Source of the DNA: SSF14 sp037045585
Lineage (GTDB): Bacteria; Actinomycetota; Acidimicrobiia; Acidimicrobiales; Microtrichaceae
Length of the DNA: 64,000 bases
Assembly (NCBI GenBank): GCA_037045585.1
Contig: JBAOIR010000009.1
Location: 62,001 to 126,000, forward strand
Direction of reading: 5' to 3'
The translations under genes were made by a program, and so were the position numbers. A model generated the notes under the pieces. That model searched no databases. It had not been told where the DNA came from and saw only the letters and a list, made by a program, of their open reading frames with translations. Shown piece after piece: positions 34,004-41,582 of the stretch (position 1 is its first letter; the number at the start of each line of letters is the position of its first letter).

Positions 34004-34345
34004 TCACCGTTCCCGCCACATGTCAGCCATGTCGACGGCGTTCGCACGAAGTCGCTTGGACGTGATGCCTCGGTGGTCGAGGTACTCGGTGGCAAGCGCC
34101 AGGGCGGTCTCCGACGCAGCCGCCTCGCACTCGGCCGCCGACCGGTCGTCGTTCGCATGTTCACGGACCTCGAAACGGAACGAGAAGGCGTGGAGGCGCG
34201 GTTCGTAGGTGAAGGTCCCCTCCCGCGTGTACGACGACAGGAAGATGTCGTGGGCGTCGGCACGGGCAATCAGTTCGTCGCGCACCTCCGACGAGAGGTC
34301 CGAGAACTCGCCCCGTACGACGACGCGGAAGATGTGCAGTCCCAT
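34004..34345 (-). CDS. DUF6204-family protein
   Basis: 113 residues: MGLHIFRVVVRGEFSDL, then LIARADAHDIFLSSYTREGT, FTYEPRLHAFSFRFEVR, ALALATEYLDHRGITSKRLR, ending AVDMADMW. This order fits the small DUF6204 family of actinobacteria, whose function is unknown. It is divergent from the GH5 gene with 75 bp between. Confidence 0.65.
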   Translation of the reverse strand: MGLHIFRVVVRGEFSDLSSEVRDELIARADAHDIFLSSYTREGTFTYEPRLHAFSFRFEVREHANDDRSAAECEAAASETALALATEYLDHRGITSKRLRANAVDMADMWRER

Positions 34346-34420
34346 GACGTGGAGTTCCTCGATCCGATGTGGCCACCGATCCAGTTGACGGCAGCCGCAT
34401 CGAAGCTAGAGGGTGGAGCC

Positions 34421-35913
34421 ATGGGGAGACGTCGGATTTCAATGCTCGCAGGGGTCGTCACAGCAGCGGTGCTCGCCGCAGGGTGCGCGCCGGAGGTACC
34501 GCTCACGTCGTTCCCGGGGGGCGGCGGCCCGGCCGTCGTGACGACGGTCCCGCCTGACACGGTCGGCCCGCTGCGCATCCGCGGCGGTGACCTCGTCGAC
34601 GCCACCGGGCGGGTGGTGCTGCTCCACGGGATCAACTCGGTGGCCAAGTCGGCGCCGTTCATCTCCACCTTGGAGGCCGGTGGTCTCGGCCCCGCCGAAC
34701 GGGCCTACCTGGTCGGCAGCGGACTCAACGCCGTTCGCCTCGGGGTGAGCTACGCGGCGCTCATGCCGACCCCGGGCGACATCGACGAGGCCTACCTCGA
34801 CACCGTCGTCGAGGTCGCCGACGCCCTCGCCGCGGACGGGCTCTGGGTGCAGCTCGACTTCCATCAGGACGTGTTCCACCTCATGCCGGAGTGGGCGACG
34901 CCGCCCGACACGCTCGCGCTCTCCGCCGATCCGCCCGAGCTCCTGTCCTTCATCGGGTGGGCCGCCGCGTATGTCAGCCCGCGCTCGCTGCGACAGTGGG
35001 ACGCGTTCTTGGCGGCCGAACCGTTCGTCGAGGGGCGCAGTGTCGTCGCGTGGTTGGGAGATGCCGCGGCCACGCTCGCCGCACGTGTCGCCGACCGCGA
35101 CCACGTCATCGGTATCGAGCTGCTCAACGAGCCGTTCTCCGGATCCGCGTTCCTGCGCTGCATCCTCGAGGGCTGCGGCGACGTCGAGGGTCAGCTGGCC
35201 GACCGATACGCCGAGATGGTCACGGCCATCCGCGCCGTCGCCCCCGAGATGCCCATCTGGCAGGAGCCGTTCGCTCCCACCGGCTACGTGGCCCCCGGCG
35301 GCCTCCCGTCCCGTCCGGTGCCCGCCACCTCCGACGGTGCCCAGGTGGGTCTGGCCTGGCACCTGTACTGCCACGACACCGATGGCGGCAAGGTCGAGGA
35401 AGCGCCGCCCGCCACTGCGATCTTCTGCCGCCAACGATTCGCGAGCGGCTTCGACAACGGCGCCGCGATGGCCGCAGCACTCGACGGACCGCGGCTGCTC
35501 AATGAGTTCGGTGCCTCGCGCAACCCCCTCGATGCCACGCTCGTCACCCGGTTCGCCGATGAGCAGTTCGTGTCGTGGATGTACTGGCACCAGCCCGCCG
35601 GAATCACGGGTCTCGACTCGGACCTCCCCGACGAGGTCGAGACCCAGATCGTGCGTGCGTATCCGCAGGCGACGGCGGGGACCCCACGCGCCCTCTCCTT
35701 CGACCCGGTCACCGGTGCCTTCCAGTACCGCTACACACCCGATCCGGCGATCGAGGCGCCGACGAGCATCGTCGTTCCGGCGCGGGCGTACCCGCGGGCT
35801 ATGACCTGGTGGTCGAACACGGCACCGTGACGTCCGCGCCGCAGAGCGGTCGGCTCACGGTCGTCGCCGACGCGAGCGGGTCCGACGTCGTGGTGAAGGT
35901 GACGCGCCGTTGA
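34421..35913 (+). CDS. GH5-family glycoside hydrolase lipoprotein (endoglycoceramidase-like)
   Basis: The ATG at 34421 follows GGGTGGAG. A lipoprotein signal (MGRRRISMLAGVVTAAVLAA) ends at the GC lipobox cysteine. The barrel shows GH5 blocks: VVLLHGINSVAKSAP, GLNAVRLGVSYAAL, LWVQLDFHQDVFH, the acid/base Glu in GIELLNEPFSGSAF and the nucleophile Glu in RLLNEFGASRNP, then FVSWMYWHQP. This pattern is closest to bacterial endoglycoceramidase-type GH5 enzymes acting outside the cell; the substrate is not proven. One base is missing near 35792: without correction the protein stops at 35830. With it, it ends YDLVVEHGTVTSA to VVVKVTRR at 35913, overlapping the next start in TTGA. Confidence 0.82.
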
Positions 35914-36626
35914 CCGAGCCAAGCTGCGAGGTCTGCGGGCGGGCTCCGGCGATCCACATCTACGCCAGCATGTACAGCGGCCGGATCCTGTTGGGCGACG
36001 AGCTCTTCTGGAAGGGAGATGCCTGCCGACAGTGCGCGACGTGCCAGTACCGCGCCGGTCTCTCCCACTGCCTGTGGGCCGGCTGGTGGGCACCGGTGGC
36101 GCTCGTGGTCAACCCCCGGATGATCTGGCGGAACGCCACGGGCCTTCGCGAGGCGAAGCGGATGCCCGAGCCGGTCGGCGTGCCCTTGGCCGAGCCGCTC
36201 GATCCTGGGCGTCCGGTGTTCCGACGGCCCGCCGCGGTCGTCGGGATGCTCATCCCCCTCGTGGTCGTCGGAGCAATCGTCGCCCTGGTGCTCGCGGTGA
36301 CCGGTACCCGCCGGATCGACGAGTTGGCAGCGGGTGACTGCCTCGACCTCCCGGTCGGGCGGACGATCGAGCGCGCCGATCCCATCGACTGCGACGATCC
36401 CCACAACGCAGAGGTCACCGGCGTCATCGCCGCCGGCAAGGTTCCGTCCCTCGGCGACTTGTGTGCCCGTCAGACCACCGCCTACCTCGGCACCGACGAG
36501 GGAGTCGACGGTCTGCAGCCGGCCGCGATCCGCTATGGCGTCGACGGCAAGACGAGCGTGATCTGCCTCGTCACCTCCGACGACGGTTCCAGGTTCAGCG
36601 GCAGTCGACGCGGCGCTGGACGCTGA
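35910..36626 (+). CDS. Zinc-binding, single-pass membrane protein with septum-formation-like domain
   Basis: 238 residues from a TTG at 35910 that overlaps the corrected GH5 stop. The N-terminal cytoplasmic part has paired cysteines (CEVCGRAP, CRQCATC), probably metal-binding. A helix (AAVVGMLIPLVVVGAIVALV) is followed by an extracytoplasmic domain of the Septum_form type (ELAAGDCLDLPVG, PIDCDDPHNAEVTGVI, then conserved cysteines). Role in the envelope inferred; no direct link to GH5 function beyond gene order. Confidence 0.65.
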   Translation: MTEPSCEVCGRAPAIHIYASMYSGRILLGDELFWKGDACRQCATCQYRAGLSHCLWAGWWAPVALVVNPRMIWRNATGLREAKRMPEPVGVPLAEPLDPGRPVFRRPAAVVGMLIPLVVVGAIVALVLAVTGTRRIDELAAGDCLDLPVGRTIERADPIDCDDPHNAEVTGVIAAGKVPSLGDLCARQTTAYLGTDEGVDGLQPAAIRYGVDGKTSVICLVTSDDGSRFSGSRRGAGR

Positions 36627-36647
36627 GCGCTGGGCGCTGAGCGGCGG

Positions 36648-38162
36648 TCAGGCGCGATCGCCGGCGCGCTCGCGCCACGCCCGAGCGAAGGGCAGGCGCC
36701 ACCCGTGCGGCACCGTGAGGTCGTTCATGGCCTCGGGCCCCCACGTCCCCGGCTTGTACTCGTGCACCGGCGGGGGGTTCTCGATCAGCGGCTGGGACAC
36801 CTCCCACAGCCGCTCGATGCCCTCGGCGCTCGTGAAGAGCGTCTGGTCGCCCATCATCGTGTCGAGGATCAGACGCTCGTAGGCCTCGAGCACGTTCACC
36901 TCGTCCGCCGTCTCCTTCAGCGCGAACTGCAGGCTCAACTTGTCGAGCACCATGCCGGGGCCGGGCCGCTTGCCGTAGAACGACAGTGACATCTTGGAGG
37001 AGTCGGCCAGGTCGAAGGTCAGGTGGTCGGGGCCCTTGCTGCCCACGCCGGACTCGGCGGGGAACATGCTCTTGGGCGGCTCGTGGAACGCGATCGACAC
37101 GATGCGGGCGCCCTCGGCCATCTCCTTGCCGGTTCGCAGGTAGAAGGGAACGCCGGCCCAGCGCCAGTTGTCGATCTCGCACTTGAGCGCCACGAAGGTC
37201 TCGGTGTCGGAGTCATCGGCGACGCCCTTGTAGTTCTTGTATCCCTCGTACTGGCCGCGAACGACGTTGTTGACGTCGATCGGGAGCATCGAACGGAAGA
37301 CCTTGTTCTTCTCCTCGTTGATGGCCCGGGGTTCGAGCGCCGTCGGAGGTTCCATCGCGACGAAGGCGAGGATCTGGAAGAGGTGCGTCACGACCATGTC
37401 GCGGAAGGCGCCCGCCGTCTCGTAGAACGCGGCGCGGGCCCCGACCTCGAGGGTTTCGGGAACGTCGATCTGGATGTGGGCGATGTGCTGCCGGTTCCAG
37501 ATGGGCTCGAACAGGCCGTTCGCGAAGCGAAACGCAAGGATGTTCTGGGCCGCCTCCTTGCCGAGGAAGTGGTCGATGCGGAAGACCTGCCGCTCGTCGA
37601 ACACCTCCTGCACCACAGCGTTGAGCGACTTGGCGCTCTCGAGGTCGGTGCCGAACGGCTTCTCCATGATGATCCGGGCCCGCTCCGCGAGGCCGGCCTC
37701 GCCCAGTGTCTGGACGACCGCCTTCGCGGCGTTGGGCGGGATGCTGAGGTAGTGGAGGCGCCGCGGTTCGCCGCCGAGTTCCTCCTCGGCCGCAGCGACT
37801 GCGGCCTTCAGCCCCTCCGGGCCAGCCGCCGACGACACGTAGCGGAGCTGGCTGCTGAACAGCTCCCAGTCGTCGAGTGAGATCGTCTGACGGACATGCT
37901 CGCCACACGCCTTGCGGGCAACGGCCACGAACCCGGCGTCGTCGATCTCCTCGAGCGACGTGCCGATGATCCGCACCTGCGGAAGGAGACCCACCTGGCT
38001 GAGGCGCAGGAGGCCGGGAAGGAGCTTCCGCTTCGACAGGTCACCGGTCGCGCCGAACAGCACGATGACGTGGGGTGGACGGGGCGGCATGCGCATCGCC
38101 GTCGGTTCGACCGGCTCCGTGGAGGGGTGGGGGGCGGCCGGGAGGGACGGGGAAGGGTCCAT
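36648..38162 (-). CDS. zwf: Glucose-6-phosphate 1-dehydrogenase
   Basis: Oxidises glucose 6-phosphate to 6-phosphogluconolactone with NADP+, the first step of the oxidative pentose phosphate pathway. About 504 residues from the ATG at 38162. The Rossmann motif VLFGATGDLSKRKL and the substrate site FRIDHFLGKEAAQ (with the catalytic His later in the domain) are present, as are IIMEKPFG and the C-terminal domain to the end. Length is normal. It is the last gene of a minus-strand run (S4 protein, DEAD-box helicase, small protein, zwf); the 77-bp gap before it may carry its own promoter. Confidence 0.95.
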   Translation of the reverse strand: MDPSPSLPAAPHPSTEPVEPTAMRMPPRPPHVIVLFGATGDLSKRKLLPGLLRLSQVGLLPQVRIIGTSLEEIDDAGFVAVARKACGEHVRQTISLDDWELFSSQLRYVSSAAGPEGLKAAVAAAEEELGGEPRRLHYLSIPPNAAKAVVQTLGEAGLAERARIIMEKPFGTDLESAKSLNAVVQEVFDERQVFRIDHFLGKEAAQNILAFRFANGLFEPIWNRQHIAHIQIDVPETLEVGARAAFYETAGAFRDMVVTHLFQILAFVAMEPPTALEPRAINEEKNKVFRSMLPIDVNNVVRGQYEGYKNYKGVADDSDTETFVALKCEIDNWRWAGVPFYLRTGKEMAEGARIVSIAFHEPPKSMFPAESGVGSKGPDHLTFDLADSSKMSLSFYGKRPGPGMVLDKLSLQFALKETADEVNVLEAYERLILDTMMGDQTLFTSAEGIERLWEVSQPLIENPPPVHEYKPGTWGPEAMNDLTVPHGWRLPFARAWRERAGDRA

Positions 38163-38238
38163 GTCGGTCAAGTATGCCCACGAGATGTTTCAGAACGGTT
38201 GCTTCGTCGTGTACGCCGCGTGGACGGGCCCGTCGGGA

Positions 38239-38541
38239 CTACGACCCCTTGGCGATGATTCGGTCGTACTCCGAGCGGGCGTCATCGTCGACGGTGACCT
38301 CACCGGTGCCGGCGGGATAGCGGTCGAGCCGACCCCGCTTCACGCTCGACACCCAGTACTGGTCGCCGGTCGCGTCGTCGACGTGGAAGCCCGACTGCTC
38401 CTCGCCCTTGAGCTTCCGGAGCACGAGATCGCCGTAGTACAGGGTGTGCCCCGTCTTGGAGCGTCCGACCCAACCGATGCGGGCGGGGCCGTCGTCGTCG
38501 TGGCCGGTCTTCAGCTCGACGTACATCAAGCGGCGTTCCAT
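38239..38541 (-). CDS. Small conserved protein of unknown function
   Basis: 100 residues: RLMYVELKTGHDDDGPARIG, WVGRSKTGHTLYYGDLVLRK, then DDATGDQYWVSSVKRGRLDR and YDRIIAKGS. I recognise the YVELK-TGH / DGPA-IG / SKTG-T-YY / G-YWVS-VK pattern from small bacterial proteins without a known role (sometimes wrongly labelled as a DXP synthase). It starts 10 bp after the DEAD-box helicase stop, so they are probably co-transcribed. Confidence 0.7.
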   Translation of the reverse strand: MERRLMYVELKTGHDDDGPARIGWVGRSKTGHTLYYGDLVLRKLKGEEQSGFHVDDATGDQYWVSSVKRGRLDRYPAGTGEVTVDDDARSEYDRIIAKGS

Positions 38542-38550
38542 CGGGACCGC

Positions 38551-40311
38551 CTAGAACCGCTCGCGACGCACCGAGGTCTTGCGGCCCTTGATGGTGGTGT
38601 TGCCGAGGGCCTTGATGACCTGTTCGGCCGAGCCCGACGGCACCTCGACGAGCGAGAAGTTGTCGGTGATCTCGATGGCACCGATCTGGCGGCCCTGGAG
38701 GTCGGTCTCGCCGCAGATCGCACCGACGAGATCCTGGGGACGGATGCCGCCCTTGCGCCCGGTGCCGACGAACAGTCGGGTGAAGCCTTCCTCGGCGGCG
38801 CGGCCCTGCAGCTTGGGCCGGCCGGCGTCGGAGCCGCCGACATCCTTGCCACCACGACGCTTGTCGCCGGGGCCGCGGGTGGTCGCGCCGGGATGGGTCG
38901 CCTTCTTCTCCCACGACTTCTTCTCGGGCTTGAGCGAGACCGAGGGGATCTCCTCGGCGTCGTCGTCGGCGCCGGCAGTCGCCTCGTGGGCGAGCTTGAT
39001 GGCGGCCAGCGCCACTTCCACGACGTCGAACTCGTCGGCCAGCGTGTCGACGATCACGCGGAACTGGTTGAGGTCGTCGACCATGATCGTCTCGCGGAGG
39101 CTCGACAGCGTGAGCTCCATGCGTCGGTTGCGCAGGTCGGCGACCGTCGGGACCTGCTCCACCGGGATCTGCATCTTGATGACGCGCTCGATGTTCTTGA
39201 GCAGTCGGTGCTCACGCGGTTCGGCCAACGTGATGGCGATGCCCTCGCGCCCGGCGCGGCCGACCCGGCCGATGCGGTGCACGTAGGACTCGGGCGCCGC
39301 CGGGACGTCGTAGTTGACGACGTGGGTGAGGTGGTCGATGTCGAGGCCGCGGGCGGCGACGTCGGTGGCGATCAGGAGGTCGGCGGTCGTGTTGCGGACG
39401 CGGGCCATGACCCGGTCGCGCTGCTCCTGGCTCATGCCACCGTGCAGGCCCTCGGCGCGGTATCCCCGGCCGTTGAGCGTCTCGGTCAGCTGGTCGACCT
39501 CGATGCGGGTCCGGCAGAACACGATGGCGGCCTCGGGGGCCTCGACGTCGAGGATGCGACCGAGGGCAGCCGCCTTGTGGTTGCGCGGCACGACGTAGGC
39601 GACCTGGCGGACCCGGGGGGCCTCGCCGGGCTCGGTCGTCTCCCGTTCGATGCGGATGGTGACGGGATCGGTGAGGTGGCGCCGGGCGAGACCGCCGATC
39701 CGCGGCGGCATGGTCGCCGAGAAGAGCACGGTCTGGCGGTCGGCGGGCGTCGCGTCGAGGATCGCCTCGAGGTCTTCGGCGAAGCCCATGTCGAGCATCT
39801 CGTCGGCCTCGTCGAGGACCACGAGGCGGATCAGGTCGAGCGGCAGCGTGCCACGCTTGATGTGGTCGATCGCTCGGCCCGGCGTGGCGACGACGATGTC
39901 GACACCACGCTTGAGCGCCTGCAGCTGCCGGACGATGGGCTGGCCGCCGTAGATCGGGACGACCCGGGCGTCGAAGGCGCGGCCGTACTTGTGGATCGCC
40001 TCGGAGACCTGCATGGCCAACTCGCGGGTGGGGACGAGGACGAGCGCGACGGGCTCGTTCTGCCGGGTGCCCCGGTGGAGGCGCTCGAGGATCGGAAGGG
40101 CGAAGGCCGCCGTCTTGCCGGTGCCGGTGGCGGCCTGGCCGAGGAGGTCGCGGCCCTCGATGATCGGCGGGATCGCCTCGCGCTGGATCGGGGTGGGCTC
40201 TTCGTAGCCGAGCCCGGCGAGTGCGGTGAGCAGGCTCTCGTGGAGCCCGAGGGCGGCGAAACCCTCGGGGTCGGTGGGGAGGGCCTCGTCGGCGGGGGAC
40301 ATGTCGTTCAT
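38551..40311 (-). CDS. DEAD-box ATP-dependent RNA helicase
   Basis: 586 residues from the ATG at 40311. All core motifs are visible: Q-motif YEEPTPIQREAIP, motif I AATGTGKTAAF, Ia PTRELAMQ, II VVLDEADEMLD, III FSATMP, V ATDVAARGLDI, VI HRIGRVGRAGR. A charged linker is followed by a DbpA/CsdA-type RNA-binding domain (RLFVGTGRKGGIRPQDLVGA), so it resembles DeaD/CsdA helicases active in ribosome assembly and mRNA decay at low temperature. It is followed at 10 bp by the small unknown protein. Confidence 0.95.
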   Translation of the reverse strand: MNDMSPADEALPTDPEGFAALGLHESLLTALAGLGYEEPTPIQREAIPPIIEGRDLLGQAATGTGKTAAFALPILERLHRGTRQNEPVALVLVPTRELAMQVSEAIHKYGRAFDARVVPIYGGQPIVRQLQALKRGVDIVVATPGRAIDHIKRGTLPLDLIRLVVLDEADEMLDMGFAEDLEAILDATPADRQTVLFSATMPPRIGGLARRHLTDPVTIRIERETTEPGEAPRVRQVAYVVPRNHKAAALGRILDVEAPEAAIVFCRTRIEVDQLTETLNGRGYRAEGLHGGMSQEQRDRVMARVRNTTADLLIATDVAARGLDIDHLTHVVNYDVPAAPESYVHRIGRVGRAGREGIAITLAEPREHRLLKNIERVIKMQIPVEQVPTVADLRNRRMELTLSSLRETIMVDDLNQFRVIVDTLADEFDVVEVALAAIKLAHEATAGADDDAEEIPSVSLKPEKKSWEKKATHPGATTRGPGDKRRGGKDVGGSDAGRPKLQGRAAEEGFTRLFVGTGRKGGIRPQDLVGAICGETDLQGRQIGAIEITDNFSLVEVPSGSAEQVIKALGNTTIKGRKTSVRRERF

Positions 40312-40354
40312 GGGGACTGCGCTATCGATTCGGGGTGAGAGGCAAGGGTAGTGG

Positions 40355-40723
40355 TCAGGCGCCCGATCCCCTGAATCGATCCATTGCCCGGCGGTCCTTC
40401 TTCGTCGGGCGACCGGCGCCACGGTCGCGAATCGAGGGCGGGGCGACGAACTCCGGCGGCGGGGGTGGCGGACTGTGGTCGACGTAGCAGGCGGTCGCGA
40501 TCGCGGCGCCGACCCGCTTGTCGATCAGCTGCGAGACCTCGACGATCCATGCCCGACCCTGGGCCCGCGCCTCGACGCGATCGCCGATCTTGACCTTGGT
40601 CGCGGCCTTCGCAGGGTGGCCGTTGATCCGGACGTGGCCGCCCTTGCAGGCGTCGGTCGCCAGGGATCGGGTCTTGAAGAGGCGAATCGCCCACAGGTAC
40701 GCGTCGACCCGGGCTTCGTCCAT
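40355..40723 (-). CDS. S4-domain RNA-binding protein (HslR-like)
   Basis: 122 residues from the ATG at 40723. The S4 fold: RVDAYLWAIRLFKTRSLATD, ACKGGHVRINGHPAKAATKV, KIGDRVEA; then a basic tail (GRPTKKDRRAMDRFRG). HslR binds stalled 50S-nascent-chain complexes after heat shock; whether this copy does so is inferred. It starts a minus-strand run with the DEAD-box helicase 43 bp on, and is divergent from the fructose operon. Confidence 0.87.
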   Translation of the reverse strand: MDEARVDAYLWAIRLFKTRSLATDACKGGHVRINGHPAKAATKVKIGDRVEARAQGRAWIVEVSQLIDKRVGAAIATACYVDHSPPPPPPEFVAPPSIRDRGAGRPTKKDRRAMDRFRGSGA

Positions 40724-40758
40724 GGGCCGGAGGGTAGTGCTTCGACGCCGGTTGCCGG

Positions 40759-40787
40759 TTGACAACCAACACGAACGGGCGTAGAAC
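40759..40787 (+). promoter_or_regulatory. Promoter of the fructose PTS operon
   Basis: A perfect TTGACA (40759-40764), 17-bp spacer and TAGAAC (40782-40787) lie 33 bp before the first start codon. CCAACACGAAC inside the spacer and CCAACATTGAAC further down (40796-40807) are near-repeats and may be operators for the DeoR-type regulator. Confidence 0.7.
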
Positions 40788-40820
40788 CACAGATACCAAC
40801 ATTGAACCGGGGGGTTCCAG

Positions 40821-41582
40821 ATGTACGGACCAGAGCGCCAGCGCCTCATCGTCGAGGAGGCCCGACACGTCGGACGGGTCGAGGTCGCCGTGTTGGCAGC
40901 TCGATTCGACGTGACGTCGGAGACGGTTCGCCGTGACCTCACGGCCCTGGAGCGTCAGGGACTGCTCCGGCGTGTGCACGGCGGCGCGATACCGGTGGAA
41001 CGGCTGGGGTTCGAACCGGGACTCGATGCCCGTGCGGCGGCGCAGACCGACCAGAAGGAACGCATCGCCAAGGCGGCGCTCGCCGAGCTGCCGACCGAGG
41101 GAGCGATCCTCATCGACGCGGGAACGACCACGGGCCGCCTCGCCGAGATGCTCCCGGCCGACCGGGAGCTCACGGTCATCACCAACTCGCTGCCGATCGC
41201 CATGTCGCTGTCGGGCCGCCCGGCGATCACGCTCCTGATGATCGGCGGCCGGATCCGGGGGCGCACGCTGGCCACCGTCGACGCCTGGGCGCAACAGGCC
41301 CTCCAGGACACGTTCGTCGACCTCGCATTCGTCGGGACGAACGGGATCTCGGTACGGCGGGGACTCACGACCCCCGACCAGGCCGAGGCCGCCACCAAGT
41401 CGGCAATGATCGCCGCAGCGCGACGGACCGTCCTCCTGGCCGACCACACGAAGCTCGGCGTCGACCATCTCGCCCGGTTCGGCACCCTCGCCGACATCGA
41501 CACGTTCATCACCGACGCCGACGCCGATCCCGAACTCGTCGCCGACATCGAGGCATCCGGCCCGACGGTGGTGCAGGCATGA
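40821..41582 (+). CDS. fruR: DeoR-family regulator of the fructose operon
   Basis: 253 residues. N-terminal winged helix with the DeoR signature (RFDVTSETVRRDLTALERQG, LLRRVHGGA) and a C-terminal sugar-phosphate sensor domain (AILIDAGTTTGRLAEML, TLLMIGGRIRGRTLATV, AFVGTNGISVRRGLTTP). A GGGGGG-type site precedes the ATG. The gene is first in the operon, overlaps the next by ATGA, and probably represses it until fructose 1-phosphate or a related sugar phosphate binds. Specificity is inferred from gene order. Confidence 0.9.
   Translation: MYGPERQRLIVEEARHVGRVEVAVLAARFDVTSETVRRDLTALERQGLLRRVHGGAIPVERLGFEPGLDARAAAQTDQKERIAKAALAELPTEGAILIDAGTTTGRLAEMLPADRELTVITNSLPIAMSLSGRPAITLLMIGGRIRGRTLATVDAWAQQALQDTFVDLAFVGTNGISVRRGLTTPDQAEAATKSAMIAAARRTVLLADHTKLGVDHLARFGTLADIDTFITDADADPELVADIEASGPTVVQA

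Noticed and set aside
37912..40338. An 808-codon open frame antisense to zwf and the DEAD-box helicase
   Set aside because: The opposite strand carries complete, motif-rich genes; this frame has no domain.
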